From Sycobia sp. Sy_11 (lineage: Eukaryota > Arthropoda > Insecta > Hymenoptera > Epichrysomallidae), in contig JACCIC010000003.1 of the NCBI GenBank assembly GCA_018907035.1, forward strand, positions 8,212,001 through 8,276,000: DNA of 64,000 nt, read 5' to 3'. The position numbers and the translations under genes were made by a program. Shown here piece by piece: positions 47,691 through 61,900 of the stretch. The first letter of the stretch is position 1. Each line of letters opens with the position of its first letter. Under the pieces are notes generated by a model. The model did no database searches. It was given only the letters and a program-made list of their open reading frames with translations, and had not been told where the DNA came from.

Positions 47691-50580
47691 TGATTTCTTT
47701 GAAGAATTAGGCGAATTTCTTGTGAATTAATGAGCATCGTTATGATATTTGTATAATATAGAACATAACAGAACATTAATGGGTAACGTTTTAATGTATA
47801 CAATGTGGAATTATGCAATTTTGGAATAACAGTAATAATCCTACTATATTGTACGTAATGTTTACACTATTTGTTCTTAATTTACAATTTTAAAAATTAC
47901 CAAATTTGAACGAAGCAAAAATATACTAAAACCAAGGAATAAGGTGTAGACGGCACAGATTACGTCACGATTTTAAAAAATCTGTAGACAGCCCTTTATA
48001 AATAGCACCAGTGCCGGACGAACTGTTATGTAGGACTTACATGATCAGATACAACTCGTTAGAAAATCAGCTATTCTATAATATTTGAGTTATGCATATT
48101 AGATAAATCAACGTAAGGTCGTAAGTCCGAAACGTAGCAAACCTGTATGCAATTAGATATCGCTGACAATGCGTAAAATCATTTAACATGAGTCTTTTAT
48201 TTTCTTAATTTGTATTCAAAATCGTGATTAGATTCTGAACTGACAGGCAAAGGAGAAAAAAGTAAAAAAGGTTTTATCTCATTCAATCACTAAAACGCTA
48301 TTTAAAGTCAAATATTCTTTTGCTTCTTTATTTTAGAAACAAAATTCATCTATACATCTTCAAACTTAATAGGCTATATCAAATCATTTTCTATGAATAT
48401 GGCAATATATTCGTTCACCATTTTGTATATCAAAGTATTTTTCACCACAAAAGCTTCTGTGAAAGCCAGAGCCAGTCTTATTTGTAAAATGTTTAAAAAT
48501 ATGCTTAAGGTTATTTATACTTTATTGTGAAAAAAATCCAGAAATTATGTTACCTCTATAAGTAATAATTCATACATGTTTTTAATAGATTTTCTTATCC
48601 GTTTAGTTTTTTAGCATTAAGTGTTAGATTTAAATTTAATTTAAAATGCATAAATTCTGATGCTATGCAATGTTCATCTAAAAATCCCAAAGTCTCGTCA
48701 AAATATGCAGAGATTCTCGGAGCAGAATCGAATATCTTCGTCACTCGACTCTTTATTTCTAAGCGCTATTTCAGTGCTTATAACTTATCGACAATCGAAA
48801 TAAAAATTTCTAATCTAAAACTAGATTTTACTTACGAAAGCATACCGTAACTTGATAATATAAAAAATAAGTCTTACATTAACTCGTTGTCCTCGCTTAC
48901 GATAATCTTTGTAATTTTAACAGTCTGAAATTTCTTTATACCATTTTCATATATACCAAATTAGATGATTAAACTTTATATTGTTTTAACGACTTTAAAA
49001 ATTCAATCGTTCTAGAAAAACCATTATTTTTACTTTGTAAAGCCTTACAGATATTACTTAGCGTTTGGTGTATAGTATATATAGTTCTTTCTATTTTTAG
49101 TTGTGCGAATATTTGGTAGGTTTAGAAACTGTATATAATCCACCTGTATCCAAATAGCTCCATGTGTTAATACAATACTGAGTAATATGGGTATAATGGA
49201 ATTTTTAAATATAAAACAGTGTAAAAGTGAAACTCATCAAAAGTGTTTCGGTTGGTGAATAATAATAATTACTATTGGTAAAAAAGAACACTTTCAACAT
49301 AGTTTCATTCACGTTCAACTGCATGGTAATAAAGGAAAGTTAGGCTATTTTGTTCTACGACTAGACAGACTACTGATCTCTGATGGCCGTCATGATAACT
49401 CAGCGCTCGCATATTATGATTGATCACCGATCGATATTTAACCTAATTTTTCTTTTCTGCGACCTGATAGAGGAGTATATTTATTTACTATTATCAGTTG
49501 ATATTATACACTGGTAGAAAATAATTCTCGTAAGCCTGAATTTACATGTTCTCATATTTTTAATGTTTTTGTTTAAAGATAATTTATACGCGAATGCGAT
49601 TTCTATTAGATTGTAAGGATTTTCAGATTCACGTTTAATTTAATTTAATATCAGCTTACCCAAGAAATACTGATTTGTTATTTACTCAATAAAATTATAA
49701 CGAGTTAGTATTTTGTCAATTTTAAAAATAACATGAATGAAGTCTTATTAAAAGAGAACAAATATACTGTAATATAAACAATTGCGCTTGTTTTTAAATA
49801 TTTATTCACAAAGATGTTCCTATTATTCCTAATGCTCAATTAGTGTGATGAGTGTTCAAATTAATAAACGCAAATCATTTTTTTTTCGAACAAAAATTTG
49901 TTATTCTATTAACGAAAATTTTATTTAATTAATATATTTTTATTTGGTATTAAGAATATCTTTTGAAGAATGTTTAACTTTTTTAGAAAAAAGTGCACAA
50001 AATTCAAAATATTGAAGACAATATAGACATTTTTCTATATCGATTTTAATTATATTATATGATATAATATTTGTCATTTGCCGAAAACAATGACAATTTT
50101 ATAATGCTAAAGCCAACGTAATCCAATGTGAGTCTATCTGTCGGTCTTTCTCAACTCTATCATAAGAAAATACACGATTAAAAACAACCATTTAAAGGCT
50201 CTCCTTCGAAATGACAAGACTACCTATAAATCTTCCAATTTCGCGTCGTAGTTAAATTAATATACAGTAAGGCAGTAGCTAAATAAAAAAGGGGAGGGGT
50301 ACGTGGATATGCTAAATTTTATATCTATGCACCGAATGTTTATGAGGGTTATTCTGCAGGGATAAGTAAATACAGCTTGTCATTTTGACAGTGTTGAATT
50401 TTGAATCGACTATAACAATTATTTACTATACTGTGTTTTAATGTGCGTTTTTAAACTGCCCAACGTTTCGTGAAATAAGAAATACTTATGACGTTTTGGA
50501 ATAAACAACCCATAAAATAATGAAGAAGGAATTAAATCATTTGCTTCATAAACTGCACGCAAAGAATCTAAAAGGTTGCA
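47690..50580. other. AT-rich spacer, no gene seen
   Basis: Scattered short open frames only. An inverted pair GGACTTAC (48032) and GTAAGTCC (48121) was noted without clear meaning. Confidence 0.45.
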
Positions 50581-50597
50581 GGAATCTTATTAAAAAC

Positions 50598-50792
50598 AGA
50601 CAGAGAGAGAAAGGAAGGGAGAGAGAGGGGGAGAGAGAGAAACAGAAGATAAAATACAAAGTATATCATTGGAATTTTTTTACCGACTTGTAACCAATTA
50701 CTAATGAGGCCGTTCGCCTAAAAGACCGCCGCGTATATGCGCGAGCAAATCTTATATCTACTCGAGTGAGCACAATTTTTTTTAATCCCCGA

Positions 50793-50838
<46 letters not shown>

Positions 50839-51278
50839 TTCTTCTGCGATAGTACACTATCTGAACATTTCGCGAGCTCTCGCTAACTCTTCGTCTGCGG
50901 GAGAGTCTGTACCTTATGCATAAACGAGCCGTCATTAAAAAAAAAAGATATATAAAAAATATTAAAAAAAGGGAAAAAAGGAAATAAAATAAGAAGAAAC
51001 AAAAAAAATAACAACAAGAAAAGGTAAAAGAAAGGCAAAGAAGAAAACAAAGGTAATACACAACTCGTTCTCAGAGTTAACTTTTATACTGGGCAAGAAT
51101 AATAAAAGACGCCCGTTTCAGCGTTTCTTAGCTCTTATCCGAGAGACCGCTCGCGGGTCTCTTGCCGCACGTTGCGTACGAGGAGCCTATCTTCCTTCCT
51201 TTATCTTCCCCCTCCTCCCCCCCTCTCTCTCTCTCCTTGAGTCCAGGACCTCTCGCGGTAAATCAAACGTGTATTATA

Positions 51279-51314
<36 letters not shown>

Positions 51315-51710
51315 CGGGAGGGATCCCCGACGACCAGATAAGATCAGCATCCCGATTCTCCCAAAAAGAGTCGACCGCCGCGCGCCGCGCGGGCATCCGA
51401 CTGCCCGTTAAAGCGATATATAGGGCCCTGCATCAGTGGGGTGTAACGCGAATTTCTATCTCCTCCATTTCTGTCCCTCCCTTCGCCCGCCCTCTCGCCA
51501 CGACGGAGCTCCGCGCGCACGCGCCGTGCGCGTCTCTCCGCGCTTGACGTAATGTTACATAATTGTGCTCTGTTAACGGCGTTCGCGGCGTTAATTCCTC
51601 GACTATATCCGAATGAGGCGTTCGGGTAGCCCGCGGGCAGCTGCTCACCGAGTCGTTACGCGTCGATTATTCGATTTTGGATTAATATATAAAGGTGAGC
51701 TGGGGGGGGG
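50598..51710. other. GC-rich island with GA/CT tracts
   Basis: Purine tract at about 50600-50642, (CT)n at about 50793-50838 and again at 51282-51311, then CpG-rich sequence to about 51660 and a G-run at about 51701-51712. The overlapping open frames (50666-51061 minus, 51269-51547 plus, 51433-51648 minus) are low-complexity or antisense to each other. Confidence 0.45.
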
Positions 51711-51719
51711 GGGTGAAAC

Positions 51720-52120
51720 GGTATGCATTATCATAGGTCTACCTATATACAGATACTGATCGGAAATAATTATATACGTATGCATAAATTAATGTAAAAG
51801 GTTAAAAATTGTTCAAAATGGAAATCATCGTAGTTAGCGAGTAGAGCTTTTTTTAATACGAAGGCAATATATGATATTCATTAAAAATATATTTACAGTG
51901 TTGGAAATGATCGTGAGGCAAAGATCTTGTGATATTTGTATTGCAATATTTTTGTTCGATTAATTATGGTCTTGGTATTGATTGTATATCTATTAATGAA
52001 TACTATGTCTTTATATTGAGAAAAATAATACTGTTAGTTGAAATTGTATGGCTTTCGAAATTTGTATATATATATATATAATGTGGTTATATATTCAAAA
52101 GAGATTCGAAATTTAGATTT
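51720..52120. other. AT-rich spacer
   Basis: Nothing recognised apart from a short (AT)n tract at about 52066-52080. Confidence 0.5.
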
Positions 52121-52322
52121 CCCTGCAGAACTGATGGCTCGATCACTAGAGCGAAGGACTAGTAATTCGTTGATCATAGTTAAAGTCCCGGTCTCGCGTG
52201 ATTGACACAAGCATTTCTGTAATAATTTCGAGGTGCTTTATCTACAAATGTATGGTAAGCCTCCGTCGCTGGTTATTACCAATAGTTGGGATAGCTTAGA
52301 TAGAGCGACGTGAAATAAAATT
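52121..52322 (+). repeat. tRNA-derived SINE, copy 2
   Basis: Aligns along its whole length to the SINE at 13.75 kb: GATGGCTCGATCACTAGAGC, GAAGGACTAGTAA, a decayed B box (AGTTAAAGTCC near 52178), GGTCTCG, GATTGACACAAGCA, TGTAATAATTT, GTGCTTTAT, TCGCTGGTTA and TAGAGCGACGT. It ends in an A-rich tail. Many point differences make this an older or separate copy. Confidence 0.75.
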
Positions 52323-52324
52323 AA

Positions 52325-53760
52325 AAAAAAATTAATACAACATTCTGATAATTGCATTTGTGCTGCTGAATTTAATTTAAAAATTTAAACTCGTTCAAAG
52401 CATCTTATCAAGACAATATTCTTGATTGCGATAGGTTTGTTGCGGTACTGTTTTGGTATATTGTTTTCAAGTTCGAGACAAAGTAAGACAAGACACATAA
52501 TAATTCTCGAGTCTAATTGTTGAAGCTGTACCCTGGGAAGAGATGATTTGGATACAATGTACAAGACAATTTGTCAGTATTAAAGCAAGTTTTCCGAAAA
52601 GTAGTTAAAGATTAATATGCAATGGATGCGGGTGGAGAGAGAGACAGAGAGAGACAGAGACAGACAGAGAAAGCTTTTGCTCGATTGTAACGATTGTTTA
52701 ATTTAATTCTTTTTATGGTTCTTATACGACGGTGCTTTTCCCGAATAAACGAGAGATATAAATAATAGCATGTAGATTTTGTGACGCTTATGAAGTGATC
52801 GTTGTAAAGCACAATTTTATATCCTTGTTCAAAGTTATATATATATATAGATATATTTATATTTATACATACATATATAATACATATATAAGCGAATCTT
52901 CAACTGGTTCTCTCTTCGAGTGTATTACTCTGTAATTTAATTTATCGGCGAAAAAGCGCGCGTACTCCGTGAATACTTTTAAAATGACGCGTTAAAATCC
53001 TTTTTATTAACTGGCGATTATGCCGAGCTTTTAAAATTTCTCTCCCGAGCCGATTCTTATTTATATATGTGGCACGCACGTATGCGCGCGTTGGATTACA
53101 TTGCAGCCCATAAGTTTATATTCTCTGGCGTTTAATAAATGCTTTTTTTCTCTATACATGCACAATTGCCCGCGCAGTACATCATTGAACTCGTGTATTA
53201 AAATCCTGGATTAGGGCTTGCTAAATAAAAAACAGAAAAAAAAACAAACAACCAGCGCTCGCAGATATATATATATATATATATATAGAACAGAGGGTTA
53301 CCAAATTTGTAACGTTGGCGCACGCGAACACCTTTCTCGGGAGCGGTATGTGCAAGCGTATTAGGTTAGTATATATACATATACATACATTCCATATAAT
53401 ACACGATTTCAAGCTGCGCTCTTCATCAATATTAACTTTTCGATTACTGCGTGAAATACAAAGGATCGACGCGACGGCATTCTTTGTTGATTAATAAACT
53501 TCTCGAATATTAATTTGACGATTTTTTTTATATTGTTGTTCTTCTTGAATACTATATATACGGATCTCTATTTTTATTTCTGGAATTTGCATATTTATGG
53601 AAGAGCGATAAATTAATCTTAATTTGTATACTGAAAGAGAAAATGCACAATTAAAAATTAATTATTAATTTTGAATGAAAAATATGATATATTTGTTTCT
53701 TATAATTGAATTGTACTTTTGTCGACTGCTTATATACAAATTAATAAATATTTTTTCATT
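52325..53760. other. Spacer, no gene supported
   Basis: Contains a GA tract at about 52634-52672, short (TA)n tracts near 52839 and 53266, and modest GC-richer patches at 52.9-53.1 and 53.3-53.5 kb. No coding signal was recognised. Confidence 0.45.
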
Positions 53761-53869
53761 GGTCTTACAGTCCAATCAAATCAATCGAAAGCAATAGGTA
53801 ACAACGTCAATGCACATCTTCATTAACATTAATACATCAATACACAAAAATAATAAAAACAAAAATAAA

Positions 53870-54080
53870 AATGAAATTAAAAATTATAATGACAGTCAGA
53901 CTGTCCTTATTTACAATCACCCCCGTTGACTAATCTGAAAATAAAAGATTATTTAAAAAAAAAATTTTGTTAGTAAAGTGCAGTCTGACTGTTCCAATAA
54001 CCCTTACCGAATTGAAGATCCAGTCCAACGTTTCGAGCTCGCTACGGCTCCTCATCAGGGACTGATATCATCAGGACAAA
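53870..54080 (-). mobile_element. Probable fragment of a ribozyme-bearing (Penelope-like) element
   Basis: The hammerhead motif at 54.02-54.07 kb sits next to the palindromes GACAGTCAGACTGTC (about 53891) and AGGACAAATTTTTGTCCT (54073-54090) and a related CAGTCTGACTG (53983). Hammerheads with an ACGU helix III are carried in the terminal repeats of Penelope-like retroelements and related retrozymes. No reverse transcriptase or GIY-YIG domain is visible, so this would be a terminal fragment only. Confidence 0.45.
54017..54069 (-). ncRNA. Hammerhead self-cleaving ribozyme (type I, ACGU helix III)
   Basis: On the minus strand all invariant parts occur in order. Helix I 5' strand is CAGUCC, followed by the core CUGAUGA. 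Then comes a helix II segment (GAGC pairing GCUC around a CGUAGCGA loop, with one extra G), core GAA, the self-complementary ACGU, U at the cleavage position, and helix I 3' strand GGACUG. GGACUG pairs perfectly with CAGUCC, and an outer GAU/AUC pair closes an internal loop in helix I. Cleavage would fall after the U that follows ACGU. The very short ACGU helix III is typical of Penelope-like elements, where two copies pair as a dimer. The imperfect helix II may reduce activity. Confidence 0.78.
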
Positions 54081-54089
54081 TTTTTGTCC

Positions 54090-55440
54090 TGTATTGATAG
54101 TATAACAATCAGTTTCGGCTTGCAAAAAATGCTATTCGTGTATATAAAAAAGGCCAAATATTTTATACCAAATAATATAAAAAATGGTTGAATGAACAGT
54201 ATTTTTTTTTTATTTACAAATAAATGTCTCTTTGCAAGTTCTAACATGAAATATTCACCTGCCATAGCAAGTAATGAATACATAAGAGTATGTATTATTA
54301 ACTAATATTGACATATAATCAATAATCACAACTAATTTTGACATATGAATGACATTAAAATAAAACATGAAGATTATGATTCTATAGTCATATTTCTGCA
54401 CTTTCAAACCTTAAATTTGTCTCCTTTATAAAAAGCTCGATAATCGCACGCGCACACTCGCGCTTCTCATATTGCTCACATCAAGCTTACAAATGTATTC
54501 CGCTAGAAAAAGATGATAGACGCTTCGCATAAGTTCTTACTTTACGAATTAAGTGACTGACCGTTGTGTTATAACTATACTCGGAGAAATTTCAGAAAAA
54601 AGTTCTCGCTTCCCAAAATTGCGCTAATGAAGTAAACTTCCACGTTTTGGTAATAATACGTATATGGAAAAAAGTAAAATCTGTGACACATTCGTCTCTT
54701 TTGTCAAAAGTTGAAGCTCATACTTATGCCTAGAAGATTCGTATACTACTTGTGAGTGGTATGAAAATCACTGGACTCTGCCTATTAACTTTTTTATTAG
54801 TTCTTTACTCTAACTATTAACACTATTAGCCGTATAATTTAAATTAAGGATCTTTTATTAATTTTATCAAATAATTTAGATTATTATTGCTGTTCTTAAA
54901 ATTAGTAAATGAAACTACCCAGATTTATAGGAATTTCTAAAAATCATTATGTATAATTTTATCAGTAAAATTCTTTAATAACTTTAGCATTAATTTATGA
55001 AATGGTTATTTTTAAATAATCAAATGGTCAATTATAGTTATCATTATTTAACTGAAACAATAATTACGAATTCTGTTTTTTGTGTATAATTAAAGTGTAG
55101 TTATTCATAAATTTTAGAAAATTACAATATTACAAATATCATCTGTAAGCCTGTCAAGAGAGTTATTTTGTCAGTCATTGGTATTAAAAAAAATGAGATT
55201 GACATCAATATCAATTTTTTGTCAGAGTAACGCCTTTTAAAAATTATGTGCCGATTTCGCCGACAATTATATATGATATCAGTTATAGTATTTATGAAAT
55301 TATACAATTTTAAAAAATGCAAAACGAATTTTTGTATTTAACATTTTTATAAGCAATTATCATATGTGTAAATGAATTGACGTGCGCCATAACTATAAGA
55401 ACGATTTTATGTATATATATGTATATATAGATTATACACA
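54090..55440. other. AT-rich spacer
   Basis: No gene or repeat family recognised. Confidence 0.5.
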
Positions 55441-55551
<111 letters not shown>

Positions 55552-55629
55552 CACTTCTACTTTGTTAGCATTATGGTTTACTATTAAAATTTTCACATTC
55601 CGATTAGTCTTTTCACTAACTTTCGTCAA

Positions 55630-55774
55630 TCTCTAATACCATCCTGTCGCATTCTCGTATCGAGAATCGTATTTTTTTTTCAGCGCCGTATTCCTTACGG
55701 ATATATAATGTACTCGGGTTCGCTCGTTTGTCACCCCCTTTCACACAAGCCAAAAGAGATGTTCGACTACGTGC

Positions 55775-55833
<59 letters not shown>

Positions 55834-56340
55834 CGTTATGCGGGACTTTACCACCTTTTGTGACAGAGAGAAAAAAAATAAGGCAGCGGGCCAGCCCGTT
55901 ACGCGAGGGGATCGAGAGAGATCGCGGCTACGTGAAACGCGAGATGGCCTTTTTATAATAATGTCCTTTTCGGACACCCACATCCACATCACGGCCGTCT
56001 TCATTTCAAATCCCCCTTTCTCACCTCTTCGTTTTATTTTCGTTCGCCTCTCCGTGTGTATATGCGATAACATCGGTGATTGTGTGACAAATTTCGTGCT
56101 TCATCTCCGCCGTATATGATAGAAATTTTTTATAAATCGAGGAGCTTATTTTCATCTCCGTTCTTCAACGCTGTAAAATGTTCGGGGTCTCAAATCGCGC
56201 GCGCTCACTGTCGCATTAGTAAATGCCGGATTATAGCGGAAAGTCTCAATTATGCTGCGCCGTTTCTCAAAATAAGCGAGCGCATTGTCATGCAAAGAGG
56301 TACGTTTCCTTTTAGAAATGTTTCGATGATATGAAAGTTA
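55630..56340. other. GC-richer island with (TA)n
   Basis: A (TA)n tract at about 55788-55831 within CpG-containing sequence. The open frames at 55741-56073 (minus), 55838-56119 and 56080-56334 overlap and resemble no protein. Confidence 0.4.
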
Positions 56341-58740
56341 AATAAGAGAAGAGGTTGCTCTCCTGTTTCTCTTTTCATGGTTACCTAAAATGCTTTGTTT
56401 TGCCGGAGTATAGCTATATAAACGTTTGTATAATTATTTATTTGCGGGTTTTACAGGTTTTAGGACAAGAAGCGATATAGGGAAGAAAATGATAATAGAA
56501 GTATGGTTGTTCATATAGAATTTTCTATATATGTAGTAAAAAGTGATCATTTATAGTTTTTATTGCACATTATTACGATTATTTGTCCTATCATTATTAG
56601 ATATATTTATTTATTTTAATACATAGTCTATGAAATGATACAAACTAATGATCACAAAAAAAGTATACTGATTACAAAAATCTGTGAATATCTACTAATG
56701 GTATTAAAAATTCACTGATTTGATAAAGAAAGACTTTATTTAATCAATTGTTTTTTACTAAAACAATTGTAGTTTGAAATAAATTGTTCCTTTAATAATT
56801 TCAAGTTGTACGAGTAGAACTTACATGGTACATATACATTACACTCCAGCACAAATAATTCGTTTAAATTTTCATTGATAGAGTTTTATCACACTTGACA
56901 ATACGAGCGAGAGGTCTACCATAAGACTGAAAAATTCAATTTTTCCAAGTCTACGAAATCTGACATGGGTATCTAAAACTCATTCGTGGAATATCAAAAC
57001 ATTGGCCAGTCCGAAGTTAGTTTTCCTAATTGGCATTTACTCCGCTAATTTTGGACACAGTTTTTGCGCTGTACAGAGAGAACCCAAGAAACTTAGGGAT
57101 CCAGAAGTCAGAATTAGGGTTTGGAAAGCCACTAAAGAAACTTGATTAAAACAGTTAAAATTATAATGATTTGGATTTAGATAGTAAAAGACTATGAGGT
57201 TCATATATTTTATAATTGAAACACGTACTATTCTACTCATAGAATTTTATTGCTTGACAGATAATTTTATCTGTAAGCGAAACATAGCTTTAATATATTA
57301 AATCTCAACAGCAAATTGTCATATCAACAATATTTGTATTTTTATATTATTGCATTGCAAAATTTATAAAAATTTATTACTTGAATTTAAAAAAGTATCA
57401 CATCAAACCAAATACAGTGTAAAACCTGAGCAGAACTCGTATCAATACACGAGAAATGCACTATAAGTATGCGGGCATAAAAAATGAGAGGATCGACTTG
57501 TCCTTAAATAGGATGTGCTTTTCAGGGCGTTAATATAATTTGACCTTGTATGTACCAATTGGCGATTCCCCCCATCGATTTAAGAGAAGAACCTTTTCAT
57601 CTGCCCCGTACATCGAATATGCTGATTATCTCACTTGAAGTTATTCGGACAAGCAGCCCACATCTCGTTCATCCTCTCTTTTTGTTGCGTCTTTTTGTTG
57701 CCTCGCCAATTTCCCCGAACACTCCAAAGAAATTCTTCAGTTATGATAATAACAAAATAACCATTCATACCCGACTTATAATACGCATCAATAATAATTT
57801 GTCTCCCTTTTAAACATTTTTAGTATGTTGACGTGTACGAATACTCGTATATTTATATTACCACAAAGCAAAAATACCCCGAATAATAATTTAACGCACT
57901 GGATGGAAAAATTGTGTCAATTTAAAAAATTTTTTATAGAATTTTAATAATACGTGTATTATTATTATTAAACAACAAAAGCGAGTGTGAAAAAATACTG
58001 AACTGCGATCATTAATAAAATAACTGTAAAATGTATGAATTTAAATTAACATATCACTGAATCAAGTCAATAAAATTCGATGATAACACTTTAAGACTAT
58101 ATTTTTTTAATAAAATGATTCATTTAACTTCTGCTTCATGTTTAATTAAGTAATTAAGTTTCTGTTGAATTACTACTCAGTTCTTTCATTTTCGGATTTA
58201 ATTCAAATGGAAATCCTTATTTATTAATATCTTTAGCTTTATAAATAGGATGGTAAAATTCACCAGGAATTCTTAATACAATTCGATAGAGAAATTCAGT
58301 TAGCCAAGCACCATTGCCTAATCATACGAAGTACGTAATTGTAATAGGACTGATGACAGTTGTCTAAACGAATTTTAATAAGTGTGATACATTGCTGCCG
58401 CTTTTAGAATTCTCTGTGAATATTTGATAAGATCTTTGGTCCCAGTAAATATGAAACGCAGCAGCGTGAATGCACTAACTTAACATTAAAATTAAAAAAT
58501 AAAAATATAATTTTTCAACATTTTATTCTTCCACAAGCCTGCCACCCCCTTCTTTCCTTTCAATCATACATATTTATGAAATTGCTGTCATATGTATATA
58601 ATTGATCACATGCTTTCAAAATAATTAACAATCTTTAGACCAGAAATGGAATTACATGAAATAAAATATAGCTTGGCTCGTTATATAACCAATAAACTTG
58701 CCGTAATAAAAAATAACCTTTAACAATTGAAATTTTCGAT
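56340..58740. other. AT-rich spacer
   Basis: No gene recognised; isolated short open frames only. Confidence 0.5.
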
Positions 58741-58849
58741 CACTGTTGCCCAGTTATTTCTTGAGAACCATTGTCTGGGTATTTCTTGTTATTAGCTGGT
58801 CGAGATTTTGCCGCAACCCAACCATCATTACTCGTAAACCAAAAACGAT

Positions 58850-58980
58850 CATTCTCCCACTCTTTCCCTTCTTGAACTTTCGCCTCTTTCTTTCTACTTC
58901 TCTCTCGCTCTCCTTCCCTCCCTCCCTCCTCGTGTCAGAATAAACTTGCCGGGAGGTGGGCAAAAGAAAGAGGGATAGAG

Positions 58981-59038
<58 letters not shown>

Positions 59039-59283
59039 ATTTTAATTGATGGCACCGCGGTGCCGAGTTTCGCGGGGCATAAACCATTTTTATATCCCAG
59101 TCGCCGCGCGGGCTTGTTGTAAGCGCGAGAGCTTCGATGCCTCATTAAAATTCACCGCGCCGCGGCTCTGCGCGCGCCTACATCGCTAATTGTACACGCG
59201 AGGGGCCCTCTGACACAACGGGCGGGTATCTCGCTTTTTCTCTCCTCCACACCCCCACCCTAATGTCCCTTTCCTTAACGTAC

Positions 59284-59330
<47 letters not shown>

Positions 59331-59760
59331 GGCACTGCATACGGGCCCGCGCGTGCGTGAGGGACGAGCGCGGAGCGTGTCGGCATGCGTGCGGCGCGTG
59401 CGAAAGCCGCCGCGCGCGCGCACACACACACACAGACCCGAAAATTGGGCCCCGTCACGCCTTTTAGCGGCGCGAATAATTAATGTTCCAATCGCGCACC
59501 GGCCCTATATATACATACCGAACAAGAGGCAGGGGCAGCGAGGAAGGTGGCGGGAAGTGGGTGGGGGGCGCGCGGGCCTTTCGCGAGAAAGGCATTACGA
59601 CTCCATTTCCGATGGGTCTGCGCGCGTCCGCGCGCGCGCGCACACACAATGCTCGGGTGTAGAAATGTGTTCGGATGGCGATGCAGTTGTACGGTATAGG
59701 ATAGTGTAGGATGATTCCGCGCGCACACTGACGTAGAAGCGATAATTTTCGCGGGGGTCT
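58850..59760. other. GC-rich island with (GA)n, (TA)n and (CA)n tracts
   Basis: CT-rich sequence to about 58930, (GA)n at about 58983-59036, CpG-rich sequence, (TA)n at about 59285-59327, short CG/CA alternations near 59410-59432 and 59628-59648, and a G-rich stretch near 59530-59570. Open frames on both strands are composition artefacts. Confidence 0.45.
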
Positions 59761-61340
59761 TTTGATGTATAATGACGTGAATAATAATTTGCCGTATTAA
59801 CTTGCGATGATTGTAGCGGTAAGGTACTTAAGCTTATACATTTTGACCGCCCTGTTATTCTTTTTTTTCGTGACACATTATGCAGAGGGAGAGTTTTTTT
59901 TTTTTAATACTTTATAGTCACGTAGGAGTGCAAAACCATCTTAAATGAAGGCTTAATGGCTAAATGTATGTTATCCGTTTCTACTTTTATATTACCTAAG
60001 ATTATATAATGAAAATATAGGTCATTCGATCTCTGAGGTACTACGCTGGGATTAAAGCTCGATGAAGATTGAACTTTTGAGTCTGATTTTTAGAAGCTTC
60101 TAGTCGATTCGATAATAGAATTTTTTTCAATTGCAATTTACAAGCTACTTTTTAAATTTTAAGGTAACAGAAGAAATTTTCTTTAGTAAGAAAAACACAA
60201 ACATACATTTTTCATATCGTCTGACAAAGGACGGCAATCGGTCTCCTATATGGCACTTGTAAAGCATAGCTAGTACCATATAACCACATAGTATTATTGT
60301 TATGGCTTGATATGTTCTTTAGGCAATTGTATAAATGTTCTTCTGAAGACCGAGAAATTATTGTATACAAATAATGTTCAGATTAATTTGATTCTATTTC
60401 GCCTTCGTAAACAGTCAGATGATTGATAAGGTTATCGACATCGATAAAAAAATTATCTTAAAAATTTTAAACGACGAAATGAACACGAAGAAATTAAAAA
60501 AAGTTCACAACACGCTGTCTGTGAAGCCTTATTTAGCCTATAGAGTATCCCCAGTGGAGGTCTCTAGTGTTGTAAGACGTGTGCATAGTCTCTTTATTTA
60601 ATACGCAAATCTCCTAAACTATCCACAAATGTAAAAATAAATTTATTTTTGGTCCTTCTCGATGAGAACATCCCATGTGGAAATTCATTGTTGAATTTCA
60701 CTAGTATCCGGTTATTTTTCTTATTTAATGTTGGGATCGAGGAAAGACCTTTAGTCTGATCCTAGGTACGATTTGTCTCACTTTTATTGGTATTACAGTT
60801 AGGGAACGAGCTTAGATTTTGTTAAATATACCTAATTAGAAACTAGATAGAATCTAGTCAGAAAATCTAGAAATTAATAATATTTAGATAATGTTTCGAT
60901 TGAGGGATTCGTCGAGTATATTTCTGCACAGGATTTCGTTAACTGGTTGAAAGTGGAAAAAGAAACTATTTTTAGTTTTTTCGCATTAATGTTTGGAAGT
61001 TTTAACATGTACATTGAATACAGTGTGACATCTTTTAAAAAACATTCGATTATTTGATTATATAATTGAAAATTCTTTTGAGCGATTCGAAATACTTTAC
61101 CTTTAAATTCGTTAGATTGAATTCATTAATAAATACATCATTAATAAATTTTACAAATAAAATAAGAAAAATATAATACATAACAATAATCTTGAATAAC
61201 TTTTAATCCTCATATCTCGGGCATTGATCTAAACATCGTCTTGACGATGGGGGTTCCTTAAAATTCCGAAAACCAAGTGATTACCGCCCAAAAATTATAA
61301 GCAGCAAAATACTTTAATTAAGGCAATTACCTTGGACCCG
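59760..61340. other. AT-rich spacer
   Basis: Nothing recognised. A 60-codon Lys-rich open frame at 60419-60601 has no family resemblance or splice context. Confidence 0.45.
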
Positions 61341-61450
61341 CCAATAAACTCCGCTCTTAACACGCGCGTAACGCGATCTTCTTCTTATCTGTTTGGAACC
61401 TGTACGCCGCGCCGTTCTACGCGGTATATACCTTCGCGTTCGTCAAGCGT

Positions 61451-61511
<61 letters not shown>

Positions 61512-61900
61512 GAGGGAGACAGGACCCGCATATAATCGCGCAAACTCAACTTATATCGCGAGAAGTGTCGTAAAGAAAAAAGGGGTGTTTGAGATACGGT
61601 AAGGTATACGCGCGTCTACGTGCCTCGTCTCTCTACATGCCATCGATCGAACGCTTAAAACGATGTTGGGATTCGTGCGCGCGATAAGTCACCAGAGGAT
61701 GGATTTGAACCTCAAGTAATGCTGTGAGAGGCCGTAGGATAAAGAACAGATCTGGAGACCTAACCGGTTTTTTATATATTATGCACAATAACGGGCAAAT
61801 TGAAAGTCTTGAGCAGCCCTTGCATCGTTCGTGCGCGCGCGCCCTTTGTGATGTGAATTAGGGTTTAACAAGGAGTAGTGCGCAACGCCCCGAATCACTG
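61340..61900. other. GC-richer island with (TA)n
   Basis: A (TA)n tract at about 61453-61508 inside CpG-containing sequence, with CG/GC alternations near 61675 and 61835. Probably non-coding. Confidence 0.4.

Noticed and set aside
48030..48135. Possible second hammerhead: GGACTTAC/GTAAGTCC pair followed by GAAACGT
   Set aside because: The CUGAUGA core is missing before the stem, so the ribozyme cannot form.
50455..50480. CCAACGTTTCGTG, resembling part of the hammerhead core on the minus strand
   Set aside because: No CUGAUGA or pairing helix I in the required position.
60419..60601. 60-codon Lys-rich open frame
   Set aside because: No family resemblance, no splice or polyadenylation context.
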